A stretch of DNA of 64,000 nt from Streptomyces sp. Y2F8-2 (lineage in GTDB: Bacteria > Actinomycetota > Actinomycetes > Streptomycetales > Streptomycetaceae), in the NCBI RefSeq assembly GCF_014905555.1, contig NZ_BNGS01000005.1:434001-498000 (forward strand), read 5' to 3'. The notes beneath the pieces are model-generated. The model saw only the letters and a program-made list of their open reading frames with translations, was not told the DNA's origin and did not search any database. The translations under genes and the position numbers were made by a program. Positions 1 to 8,203 of the stretch are shown piece after piece (the stretch's first letter is position 1; the number at the start of each line of letters is the position of its first letter).

Positions 1-117
1 AACGGACGAAGGCGTGGGGCGGCACCTGAGAAGCGGCCCAAGCAGATCCTCGGGACTCGCTCCTGACACACTGTCGCCCTCGACACATCGGCAAGGCGAC
101 GGGACAGGTGGGGTGGG

Positions 118-1680
118 GTGCGCTCGCAGGACACGCAAGAACGGCCGGACGTTGCCGTCGTCATGGCGGCGCGGGCGGGAGACCGGCAGGCCTCGGAACA
201 ACTGATAAGGGACTGTCTGCCGTTGGTCTACAACATCGTCGGGCGGGCGCTGGACGGGCACAGCGACGTCGACGACGTGGTCCAGGAGACGATGGTGCGG
301 GTCCTGGACGGGTTGCCCGGACTGGAGCAACCGGATCGGTTCCGGTCCTGGCTCGTCGCCATCACCGTGCGACAGATCCGTGACCGGTGGCGCAGAGGGC
401 GCACCTGGCTCACTGCGGAGCCCCTGGAGGAGACCGCCCACGGAACAGAGCCGCAGGCCGACTTCTCCGACCTGGCGATTCTTCGGCTTGCGTTGTCGGG
501 CCAGCGGCGTGAAGCGGTGGAGGCGACCCGCTGGCTGGAGGACGAGGAACGCGAGGTACTCGCGCTGTGGTGGATGGAGAGCGCCGGTGAACTGACCCGC
601 GGTGAGCTCTCGGCGGCCTGCGGCCTCACACCGCAGCATGCCGCGGTCCGAATCCAGCGGGTCAAGGAGCGGCTGGAGACGGCGCGCACCGTCGTGCGAG
701 CCGTGACGGCCTCGCCGCGCTGCCCGGACCTGGCCGCCGTGCTCGTCTCGTGGGACGGGCGGCCGTCCGGGCTGTGGCGCAAGCGGCTGGCACGCCATGT
801 TCGCGACTGTCCGCAGTGCCTGTCGAGCTCCTCCGACCTGATACCGGCGGAGGGGCTGCTGGCCGGCCTCGCGCTGGTCCCGGTGCCGGTCGGCCTGGCC
901 GGCCTGGTACTGGCCAGGGCGCTGGGGGCGGGCTCGGCCGGGGCGACCGTCGGCGCGGGCACGCGTACGGCGAGTGGTGCAAGCCGTACGGCGCGGACGA
1001 TCGGCAGGCTGGCCGCCAAGCCCGCGGCGACGGCAGCCGCAGGTGCCGTCACGCTCGCGGCTGCCGCAGCGGCCTGGTACACCGTCACGGGGTCGCACGA
1101 GCCGGCCCCGCGGCCCGCCGTCGCGCCCCCGCTGTCGCCCGCCGCCTCGTCCGTACCGCCGTCCCCGAGAACATCCGCCGCCTCACGGACACCGACACCG
1201 ACCTCGACGCCGACAGCAGCCCCGGCGACGACCGCTGAGGCGCGGGTTTCGGGACGGCATGCCCTACGGTCGGTCGACAACCCCGGCGACTACGTGAGCC
1301 AGTCCGGCCGACTCGGCATCCTGGGCCCGGTCGGCACCACCAGCTCCGCGGCCACCCGGCAGGCGGCCACGTTCACCTTCGTTCCCGGCCTGGCCGACCC
1401 CCGCTGCTACTCACTCAGGGACGCCACGGGCAGGTATCTGCGGCACTACGCCTTCCGCATCCGGCTGGACACCGACGACGGATCCGCCATCTTCCAGAAG
1501 GACGCCACCTTCTGCCCCCGTTCCGGTTCCACGGCCGGTTCGGTCTCCCTGGAGTCGTACAACTACCCCGGCCGCTACCTCCGCCATCGGGACAACCTCC
1601 AGCTGTGGCTCGACCCTTCCGAGAACACGGCCGCGTACCGGGCCAGCCGCTCCTTCGTCCTCGTAGCGCCCTGGACCTGA
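118..1680 (+). CDS. Sigma-70 family (ECF-like) sigma factor with zinc-finger-like, membrane and AbfB domains
   Basis: The N-terminal 190 residues carry sigma region 2 (DVDDVVQETMVRVLDGLPG and the RFRSWLVAI stretch) and a region-4-like helix-turn-helix around residues 140-190. Next comes RHVRDCPQC (about residues 222-230), an H-x3-C-x2-C pattern like the anti-sigma ZAS zinc finger. A hydrophobic Ala-rich segment (about 300-320) could be a membrane helix, followed by a Pro/Ser/Thr linker. The last 130 residues look like an arabinofuranosidase-B-type sugar-binding domain (LRDATGRYLRHY, YNYPGRYLRH repeats). The GTG start at 118 follows a G-rich ribosome site. It probably directs transcription of an unknown regulon, with the C-terminus acting as a built-in sensor; that role is inference. 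Confidence 0.85.
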   Translation: MRSQDTQERPDVAVVMAARAGDRQASEQLIRDCLPLVYNIVGRALDGHSDVDDVVQETMVRVLDGLPGLEQPDRFRSWLVAITVRQIRDRWRRGRTWLTAEPLEETAHGTEPQADFSDLAILRLALSGQRREAVEATRWLEDEEREVLALWWMESAGELTRGELSAACGLTPQHAAVRIQRVKERLETARTVVRAVTASPRCPDLAAVLVSWDGRPSGLWRKRLARHVRDCPQCLSSSSDLIPAEGLLAGLALVPVPVGLAGLVLARALGAGSAGATVGAGTRTASGASRTARTIGRLAAKPAATAAAGAVTLAAAAAAWYTVTGSHEPAPRPAVAPPLSPAASSVPPSPRTSAASRTPTPTSTPTAAPATTAEARVSGRHALRSVDNPGDYVSQSGRLGILGPVGTTSSAATRQAATFTFVPGLADPRCYSLRDATGRYLRHYAFRIRLDTDDGSAIFQKDATFCPRSGSTAGSVSLESYNYPGRYLRHRDNLQLWLDPSENTAAYRASRSFVLVAPWT

Positions 1681-1966
1681 CAACTGAACGGCCTTGATCT
1701 GCAAGCAGCGTGACGTCGGGTCAGGCCGACGAGGATGCGGCGGGTGTCCTCTCGGCCATGCCGTAGCCCTGCTGCGGTGCGCGGCAATGGGGCCGAGCGG
1801 CCGAGCCGGAAGGAGATCACCGCGAGAGCGGCACCCCAGGCCGACGGCCGTCACCGCGGTCGTCACCAGTCCGGCGACGACCGTCGGCATCGTCGACACC
1901 ACTTCCCTGAGCCCCGCGCTGCCACGCGGATCATCAGACCCCGCACCGCCCCGTCCCGGAGAGAGC

Positions 1967-2893
1967 TCACCCCTTGATGGCTCCGGTGAGCATGCCCTTC
2001 TTGAAGTGCCGCTGGACGAAGGGGGAGGCGACCGCGACGGGGATCAGGGCGAGGACCATGACGGCCATCTGCAGGCCCAGGGAGGAGAGCTGACCGGTGC
2101 GGACCGCCTGCTGGAGGCCGGTCGGCGCCTCGGTGTTCTTCTGGACCAGCTGGATGAGCACGTTCTGCAGCGGCATCATCTGCTGGTCGGTGAGGTAGAT
2201 GGAGGCGTTGAACCAGGCGCTCCAGTACCCGACCGCGTAGAACAGCGAGATGACGGCCAGCACTGCCCGCGACAGCGGCATGATGATGGTCAGCAGGATG
2301 CGCAGGTCACTGGCACCGTCGATGCGGGCGGACTCGGTGAGTTCGGGGGAGATCCCCATGAAGAAGGCCCGCAGGACGAGGATGTTGAAGACACTGACCG
2401 CGCTCGGCAGGATCAGCGACAGATAGGTGTCGGTGAGGCCCAGCGACTGCACCAGCAGGTAGGTCGGGATGAGACCGGCTCCGAAGAACATGGTCGCCAT
2501 CATGACCATCAGGAAGAACCGGTGGCCCAGAGTGCCCGGCCGGGACAGGCCGTAGGCCGCGAGCACCGACACCGTCATGGAGAACAGCGTGCCGAAGAGC
2601 GTGACACCGATCGAGACCATGATCGCCCGGCTTACCTGGCCGCCTCTGAGCAGTTCCGTGTAGTTGATGAAGGTGATGCCCTGGGGGATCACGACGAGAC
2701 CGCCGACCCGGTCGATCACGGGTTTGGGCGAGAGGCTGGTGACGATCACGATCCACAGCGGACCGAGGACCCCCAGACAGCACAGGACCAGGAATCCGCC
2801 CTTGGCGGCCAGTCCGGCCTTGCTGGGCGGCTCCTCCCACACGGGACGCGCGGGTGCCTTGAGGCTGCGGATGAGCGTCGTGTTGAGGCTCAC
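1967..2893 (-). CDS. Carbohydrate ABC transporter permease (LplC/CUT1 type)
   Basis: Inner-membrane permease of 308 residues with six predicted helices. The EAA-type cytoplasmic loop is visible as ELTESARIDGASDLRIL about 110 residues from the end, the site that docks an ATPase in CUT1 sugar importers. It ends FVQRHFKKGMLTGAIKG, a typical LplC tail. The GTG start at 2893 overlaps the stop of the upstream permease by 4 bp (GTGA), so the two are translationally coupled. It is the last gene of a solute-binding protein - permease - permease operon. No ATPase gene is present; streptomycetes commonly energise such importers with a shared ATPase (MsiK). The substrate is unknown. Confidence 0.9.
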   Translation of the reverse strand: MSLNTTLIRSLKAPARPVWEEPPSKAGLAAKGGFLVLCCLGVLGPLWIVIVTSLSPKPVIDRVGGLVVIPQGITFINYTELLRGGQVSRAIMVSIGVTLFGTLFSMTVSVLAAYGLSRPGTLGHRFFLMVMMATMFFGAGLIPTYLLVQSLGLTDTYLSLILPSAVSVFNILVLRAFFMGISPELTESARIDGASDLRILLTIIMPLSRAVLAVISLFYAVGYWSAWFNASIYLTDQQMMPLQNVLIQLVQKNTEAPTGLQQAVRTGQLSSLGLQMAVMVLALIPVAVASPFVQRHFKKGMLTGAIKG

Positions 2894-3942
2894 TTCTTGT
2901 ACACCCCCTGCTCGCCGAGCAGATGCGCGACCTTGTTCGCGCCCAGGACGAGACACAATCCGATGACTCCCTTGGCGAGTCCGACCGCGGCCGCGTAGCT
3001 GAAGTCGCCGTTCTGGATGCCGACGTTCCACACATAGGTGTCGAGGACCTCGCTGGCCCCCGCACCGACCGCGTACCGCTGGAGCAGGAACTGCTCGAAC
3101 CCGACGCTCAGCGCGTCGCCCACCCGCAGGACCAGCAGCAGCGCGACCACCGGGCGCAGCGCGGGCAGCGTCACGTGCCACATGCGGCGCCAGCGCCCCG
3201 CACCGTCCATGGCGGCGGCCTCGTACAGATCGGTGCTGACGGCGGCCAGCGCGGCGAGGAAGACGATGATCCCCCAGCCGGCGTCCTTCCACACGGCCTG
3301 CGCGGTGACCATGTATTTGAACAGGCTCGCGTTGGTCATCAGGTCGAAGCCGCTCCACCCGTGCTTCTCCAGGGTCTGGGCGATGATGCCCGCCCCGCCG
3401 AAGATCTGCTGGAAGACGGTGACCACGAGGACCCACGAGAAGAAGTGCGGCAGATACATGATCGCCTGCGCCACGGCCCGCACCCGGGGCCGGATCACGC
3501 TGTTGATGACCAGCGCGAGGGCGATGGGGATCGGGAAGAACAGCACCAGTTGCAGCACGAACAGCACGATGGTGTTCTTCGCGGCGCTCCAGAAGAGCGG
3601 ATCGTCGAACATCCGCGAGAACTGCTCCGCGCCGACCCACGGGCTGTGGAAGATCGCCGTGGCGCCGTTGCTGGAGGCGTACGGGTCGTAGTCCTGGAAG
3701 GCGACGACGTTGCCGAACAGCGGGACGTAGTTGAAGATCAGGAGCAGGACGATGACGGGCAGCGTCATCAGGATGAGCGCGCGGTCACGGCGCCACCGGA
3801 CCCGGAAGGGAACCCTGCCCGCCTTGCCGGCCCCGCGCGGCACGCTCTCCTTCACGGTGGCCGCGGCGACCGCGGCCACCGTCTCCTCGACGGCCGCGGG
3901 GGGACGTGTCCCGTCAGGCCTGCTCCCGGCCGTGAGGGACAT
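2890..3942 (-). CDS. Sugar ABC transporter permease (LplB/CUT1 type)
   Basis: A 350-residue membrane permease with a cytoplasmic N-terminal extension of about 50 residues ending in RVRWRRDRALILMTLP, then six predicted helices. The EAA loop is visible as DLYEAAAMDGAGRWRRMWHVTLP. FNYVPLFGNVVAFQDY is characteristic of the LplB branch. Its ATG at 3942 overlaps the TGA of the binding-protein gene by 1 bp, and its stop overlaps the next permease gene by 4 bp. It forms the membrane channel together with the downstream permease. Confidence 0.9.
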   Translation of the reverse strand: MSLTAGSRPDGTRPPAAVEETVAAVAAATVKESVPRGAGKAGRVPFRVRWRRDRALILMTLPVIVLLLIFNYVPLFGNVVAFQDYDPYASSNGATAIFHSPWVGAEQFSRMFDDPLFWSAAKNTIVLFVLQLVLFFPIPIALALVINSVIRPRVRAVAQAIMYLPHFFSWVLVVTVFQQIFGGAGIIAQTLEKHGWSGFDLMTNASLFKYMVTAQAVWKDAGWGIIVFLAALAAVSTDLYEAAAMDGAGRWRRMWHVTLPALRPVVALLLVLRVGDALSVGFEQFLLQRYAVGAGASEVLDTYVWNVGIQNGDFSYAAAVGLAKGVIGLCLVLGANKVAHLLGEQGVYKK

Positions 3943-5621
3943 CAGTTACCACTGCCGTTCTTCTCCAGGAGCTGCTTGTACCAGTCGCGCAGCTTGTCAC
4001 CGCCGGAGGACTTCCAGGTGGAGATGGCCTGCTGCACGTCGGACAGCTTCTTGTTGCCGCGCACGAAGTCGATCTCCAGCTGCTCGAACGGGCTGGAGAG
4101 GTTGGCGTAGCGGCTCGGCTCGATGATGTTCATGCCGTAGGTGGACGTCTTCTTCACGAAGGCACCCTGCCGCTGCTGCCACTCGACCTGCTTGCGGGCG
4201 ATCTCGGGGAAGTCGGGGTGGGCGAGGTAGGGAGCCGGGGCCGCCAGCATCACCCAGGCGTTGTTCACCTCCTGGTTACCCAGGTCGTTCTTGATCGGGA
4301 CGCCGTTCTTGACCGTGTAGTGGGTGCCCTCGACGCCGTAGTCGACGAACATCCGCTCCTTGGTGCCGTAGGGTGCCGCCGCGAAGTTGGCGGCGGCCAG
4401 CGCGTTCTCGATCGTCTCCTTCGAGGCGCCCTTGCGGATCATCGACCAGATGCTGGCGGGCGGGGCGGCGTACAGCGTCGGGTTGCCGCCGGCAGCGGCA
4501 AAGTAGTCCATGCCGTCCATCTGGAAGCCGGGGTTGGACTTGGCCTGCTGGGCGGTCAGGCCGTACCAGCCGGACATGTCGCCGTTGAAGACCAGGATCT
4601 GCCCGGCGGTGAACCGCTGGCTGGGATCTCCCGTGTTCGCCCTGTCGTCGGGATGGACCACGCCCGCGTCGAACAGCTTGCGGACCCACTCCAGGTGTTC
4701 GAGGTACTCGGGGTGCTCGATGCGGTACGTCAGCTTGCCGTCGGCCCCGATGTTCCAGCCGAGCGGCCCGGCGGGGAGGACACCGAAGATGCCCGCCGCG
4801 CTCCACCTCATGTCACCACAGGCCCACACCTTGGCCTTGGGGCTGGTGGCCTCCTTGGCCCAGCTGAGGAACTCGTCGGCCGACTTGGGAACGGTGTAGC
4901 CCTTCTTGTCGAAGATGTCCTTGCGGTAGAAGGGCACGATGTTGGGCACGGGGGCGGCGGGCATCGGGATGCCGCGCAGCGCGCCGCCGAAGATGCTCAT
5001 GCGCCAGGAGTCGGACGGTATCGCGGCCAGGTTCGGGTACTTCTTGACCTTGTCGCCGGCCAGGTAGGGGCCGAGGTCCATGAATTTCGCGCTGACCGCA
5101 CTCGGGATCTTGCCGGTCAGTTCCCAGCTGGGCACGACCACCATGTCCGGTATGGAGCTGGAGGCGAGCACGGCGCCGAGCTTCTCACCGTAGGTGTTGC
5201 CGTCCTGGTTCTGCCACGTGATCTTGGTGCCCGCCGCCGCGTCGAGTGCCTTGTAGTACGCGCAATCGGGCTTCGGCGGGGTGCCCCAGAGCGGGGACAT
5301 GATCGTGAAGGGGGCGCCGGTGCCGAGCTTTTCCGGAACCGACGTGGTGAGGGTCGCGAGATCGACCTTGCTGGTGAAACCGGCGGCCGACCCGTTCCTC
5401 GACGGGATGTCCGGCTTGGCGACCGTGCTGGCGACGTAGGTCGGGAGCATCTTGTCCGCGGCCTTGCGCGAGGTGGTGCCCTCACGCGAGTCGCTGTCCG
5501 AACCGCCGCAGGCGGCAAGCAGCGGCATCCCACCGGCCACAGCTGCGGTGGCGACCGCCGTGGAGGCGAGGAAGCTTCTCCGGCTGGGCCCGGAAGAGGC
5601 GGTAGCGGAGTTCGGCGTCAT
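3942..5621 (-). CDS. Sugar ABC transporter solute-binding lipoprotein
   Basis: First gene of the importer operon, 559 residues. The N-terminus has a twin-arginine signal (RRSFL, residues 14-18), a hydrophobic stretch and a lipobox LAAC with Cys38, so the protein is probably Tat-exported and lipid-anchored. The long mature domain (about 520 residues) fits the LplA-type extracellular binding proteins that pair with LplB/LplC permeases. I chose the ATG at 5621 because the Tat signal begins 13 codons later; the frame stays open upstream for 138 codons without signal-like sequence. Two LacI-type operators lie 120-290 bp upstream, so induction by a sugar is likely. Confidence 0.9.
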   Translation of the reverse strand: MTPNSATASSGPSRRSFLASTAVATAAVAGGMPLLAACGGSDSDSREGTTSRKAADKMLPTYVASTVAKPDIPSRNGSAAGFTSKVDLATLTTSVPEKLGTGAPFTIMSPLWGTPPKPDCAYYKALDAAAGTKITWQNQDGNTYGEKLGAVLASSSIPDMVVVPSWELTGKIPSAVSAKFMDLGPYLAGDKVKKYPNLAAIPSDSWRMSIFGGALRGIPMPAAPVPNIVPFYRKDIFDKKGYTVPKSADEFLSWAKEATSPKAKVWACGDMRWSAAGIFGVLPAGPLGWNIGADGKLTYRIEHPEYLEHLEWVRKLFDAGVVHPDDRANTGDPSQRFTAGQILVFNGDMSGWYGLTAQQAKSNPGFQMDGMDYFAAAGGNPTLYAAPPASIWSMIRKGASKETIENALAAANFAAAPYGTKERMFVDYGVEGTHYTVKNGVPIKNDLGNQEVNNAWVMLAAPAPYLAHPDFPEIARKQVEWQQRQGAFVKKTSTYGMNIIEPSRYANLSSPFEQLEIDFVRGNKKLSDVQQAISTWKSSGGDKLRDWYKQLLEKNGSGN

Positions 5622-5740
5622 TGCGTCAACCCTTCGTGGCGCACCAGGACACCCGGCGGAGGAGCCGTCGGCTGCGGTGTCGTGACTGGAACTGGCTGAG
5701 CTGGAAAGCGAACGTCCCATCACTGGGGCGTGATTCGCAG

Positions 5741-5754
5741 TCGAAGCGCTTCGA
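5741..5754. promoter_or_regulatory. LacI-type operator O1, upstream of sugar importer
   Basis: Perfect 14-bp palindrome TCGAAGCGCTTCGA, with the central CG-containing GCGC core typical of LacI-family operators. It lies 120 bp upstream of the binding-protein start. An identical copy lies 158 bp away (centre to centre) at 5899. No LacI-family gene is in the window. Confidence 0.75.
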
Positions 5755-5898
5755 CGTGGCTGTGAGGTTAAGCGAACACCCATGAGCGCACAAGGGTCGC
5801 TTCCAAGATTCCTCCAAGGCACTGGTGGGCCGCTCCATGGTGCTGCGCTTGATACAGCGAGGTTGACCTCTTGACACCCCTGACACTCGTGACGAGCA

Positions 5899-5912
5899 TC
5901 GAAGCGCTTCGA
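5899..5912. promoter_or_regulatory. LacI-type operator O2, between importer and decayed GH3 gene
   Basis: Second exact copy of TCGAAGCGCTTCGA. It sits just upstream of the rightward GH3 remnant and upstream of the leftward importer operon. The spacing to O1 is close to 15 helical turns, which places both sites on the same DNA face and would permit looping. Confidence 0.75.
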
Positions 5913-5964
5913 AAGGGGACTGCTCCAGCTCCAGGGAATCCCGCGTCCCTGCCCACGCGCCGCA

Positions 5965-6197
5965 AACATCCCGCCTTTCCGCGGTCTGCAACTGCCGTTC
6001 GCGAAGCGCATCGCCGACGTTCTGTCGCGGCTCACACCCTCGACGAAAGGATCGGAGCCTGCACCAGTTCACGCCCACCGTCGAGCGCCTGTGGCGTCGA
6101 CGGGTTCAGCACCGGCCAGGCAGCCGTGTACGGCGTCGCCTGGATGGGCCGGCCACCGTGTTCCCCCAGGCGGTCGGCCTGGGCGCGACGTGGCCGG
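5965..6197 (+). pseudogene. Decayed N-terminus of a GH3 family glycosidase (beta-xylosidase/beta-glucosidase type)
   Basis: Piecing together successive frames on the plus strand gives the expected order of a GH3 N-terminal domain: LPFAKRIADVLSRLT, then LDERIG, then LHQFTPTVERL, then GVDGFSTGQAAVYGVAWMG, then ATVFPQAVGLGATW. At least four frame changes are needed within 230 bp, so no functional protein can be made. Similarity stops after GATW. The remnant diverges from the sugar importer and shares its operators, as expected for a former importer-glycosidase locus. The exact limits are uncertain. Confidence 0.65.
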
Positions 6198-7039
6198 CGT
6201 TGTGGACCGGGACCGTCCACGCAGCCTACGGCGGCGGCCTCCCCCTGGCCCCGCCGTCGAGGCCGCGCCGGTTCTTGTCGCGCCGGATGGGCGACGGTGC
6301 TGCTGCCCGGCCGCCGTCTTGGCAGGCGGCCGGGTGGGCTGGACCTCGTCGAGCGGCGCGCCACCCGCTCGCGCTCGCGCTGGTCAAGCCTGCGGACCGT
6401 CGCCGGCCACGCGGCAGGGCAGGGCAACGGCACTGCATGTCGGTGCGGAAGCCCGCCGCCTCACGAGGGCCGGCACCACATCCAGGCTGACGAGGCATGG
6501 TCACCGCGTGGGCACGGCCCCCGGACCGTTGCCCCTGGCAGCCGTTGTCGCCGTCATCCCACTGCTCTGTGGGCACGAGCAGGGGCCCGCCTCCGCGCAG
6601 ACAGGCCCCGTCCGACCTCCAGTCGACACGATGGAGGTCGACGCCCCGAGCGGTCGGTGCCGTCACCAGCCTGTCGGCAGACCGGCGATGAACGGGGTGA
6701 GCCGGTCGGCGATGAGGCGGTCGTCGTGGGCGGAGTAGTGCCAGTCGCGGCCGAGGAAGTCCAGGCCCGATGTCGTCTCGCGCGCTGCGCCGACGTCCGG
6801 CGGGCGTTCCCTGGGCGGAGCCGCGTCGCCGCCCGCCCGGACGACCCGAATCGCGGGTCCGCCGTCGGGATCGCAACCGCCGGCCTCCACGGAGGCGGCC
6901 TCCATCAGCCCCATGGCTCCTCGCTCAACGTCGCCGCCTCCTTCACCACGGCGGAGAACCCCGCCTGCCGGAACGCCGTCAATGAACTCACCGCTGCGAC
7001 TACGCCACCCACCGGCCAGAGCAGCGGTCAGGCGCCGGG
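6198..7039. other. Stretch without a convincing gene, probable gene remnants
   Basis: No open frame here has a family signature. On the minus strand a natural-looking tail (LTAFRQAGFSAVVKEAATLSE and a stop near 6917) is followed by an overlapping 83-codon frame from ATG 6914 to 6663 that ends SAHDDRLIADRLTPFIAGLP. These could be 3' pieces of genes formerly downstream of the PhyH operon. I cannot name them. Confidence 0.35.
6663..6914 (-). CDS. Possible small protein or 3' gene remnant, unknown
   Basis: An 83-codon frame starting MGLMEAASVEAGG with an SD-like GAGGAG just before the ATG. Only the C-terminal 35 residues (from GLDFLGRDWHYSAHDDRL onward) look like ordinary protein; the first half is low-complexity. 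It lies in line with the PhyH operon 125 bp upstream. It may be a decayed fragment and not a live gene. Confidence 0.25.
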   Translation of the reverse strand: MGLMEAASVEAGGCDPDGGPAIRVVRAGGDAAPPRERPPDVGAARETTSGLDFLGRDWHYSAHDDRLIADRLTPFIAGLPTGW

Positions 7040-7315
7040 TCAAGGGCCGGAGCTGTCCTCCACCTTCTCGAAGAAGAACTCGTGTTTGAGGAAGGAGACG
7101 TCGTACTCGTGACCGGACTGGGGCGGCAGCAGTTGGGAGGCCTGGAACAGGCGCCACCCGTCGTGCAGTGCGGCAAGCCCTGTGGGATAGGGCGGCTCGT
7201 CGCTGTCGCCGGTCGTCGGACGGGTCCGGCCGGTCCCGTCGTAGCGGGACCAGCCCACGACGTCGGAGTCCAGCGCCGACGTCGCGAGATAGAGGACCAG
7301 AACCTGCTGCCTCAT
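7040..7315 (-). CDS. Small conserved-looking protein coupled to PhyH oxygenase
   Basis: A 91-residue protein with no family I recognise. It is acidic and aromatic-rich (GHEYDVSFLKHEFFFEKVE near the end), with no signal peptide or membrane helix. Its ATG overlaps the TGA of the PhyH-type oxygenase gene by 4 bp, which argues that it is real and translated with it. It could be a subunit or companion of the oxygenase; that is inference from position only. Confidence 0.65.
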   Translation of the reverse strand: MRQQVLVLYLATSALDSDVVGWSRYDGTGRTRPTTGDSDEPPYPTGLAALHDGWRLFQASQLLPPQSGHEYDVSFLKHEFFFEKVEDSSGP

Positions 7316-8130
7316 GCGTGACTCCTCAGGGCCGGCCGGTTGCTGACGCGCGTGACCCAGTACTCGACATCGAATGAGTCGTCACCGGTCAGGGCCCGCC
7401 ACAGCAGGACCCGGTTGTAGATCTCCAGTCGGCCCGTGGCCCACTCGTACCAGGGGAAGTACGTGTTGAGTTCCGCGGTCACCGCGGGGTCGTGCAGGTC
7501 GGAGACGTCCCACAGACGCACCTGCGGGACGGTCGGGTTGAGGCGGAGTTTGTACATGTAGCGACGGTCCGCGGTGTCGTTGCGGCGGCCGCTGTGCCAG
7601 ATGCCGTGGTGCAGGAGAACGACCGTGCCCGCCGGACAGGTCAGACGGGTCTGCCCCCTGAGGTTCTGGACGCGGCCGACGTCCGTCTCGTTGATCCTGC
7701 GCAGATGGCTTCCGGGCACACTGAGGGTGCCGCCCATCTCGGCGGTCACCTCGTGCGGGTAGTACATGAGCTGGATGTCGAACGCGTCCGGCCGCACGTC
7801 GATGATCGCGTCTCCGTGCAGCGCCTGCGCCTGCCCCTCATACGGCTCGCGCACATGAACCGCATGGTGGTCGACGGTCGGCTCGGGGCCGACCAGGCTC
7901 TCGACGGCGCCTGCGACGACCGGCAGGGCGAGCAGTTCGTGGACGAAGGTGTCCGGTGCGAACGCCCCGTCCAGCGGAGTGCCGTAGGACACCTCCGGCA
8001 GGCCCTCGGCCAAGGCCGCGATGGCCCGTTCGTTGATCTCCTGCGGCACCACCCCGTCCAGGCGCAGGAATCCCTGGGCGACGAAGCGCGCCACCTGAAC
8101 CGATGTCAGGAGTTGCTTGCTGGTTGACAT
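7312..8130 (-). CDS. Phytanoyl-CoA dioxygenase (PhyH) family protein
   Basis: A 272-residue Fe(II)/2-oxoglutarate oxygenase of the PhyH fold. The facial triad is visible: HGD (H-x-D) in QALHGDAIIDVRP and a distal His in LLHHGIWHSGRRND, whose Arg would bind 2-oxoglutarate. GTLSVPGSHLRRIN is the usual segment between them. I start it at ATG 8130 (MSTSKQLLTSVQVARF), where PhyH homology begins. It is divergent from an AraC regulator 73 bp away, which probably controls it. The substrate is unknown; such pairs often act on small plant- or sugar-derived compounds. Confidence 0.85.
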   Translation of the reverse strand: MSTSKQLLTSVQVARFVAQGFLRLDGVVPQEINERAIAALAEGLPEVSYGTPLDGAFAPDTFVHELLALPVVAGAVESLVGPEPTVDHHAVHVREPYEGQAQALHGDAIIDVRPDAFDIQLMYYPHEVTAEMGGTLSVPGSHLRRINETDVGRVQNLRGQTRLTCPAGTVVLLHHGIWHSGRRNDTADRRYMYKLRLNPTVPQVRLWDVSDLHDPAVTAELNTYFPWYEWATGRLEIYNRVLLWRALTGDDSFDVEYWVTRVSNRPALRSHA

Positions 8131-8203
8131 GCGACGAACGTACGGGCCCTGTTCGGATCGGTCGTGGGCTGAAATCGTCCAGTGCTGGTAATTTTCCATC
8201 CTC

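Noticed and set aside
5622..6035. Extension of the sugar-binding protein to a start at 6035
   Set aside because: The added 138 residues would cross both operators and place the Tat signal inside the protein.
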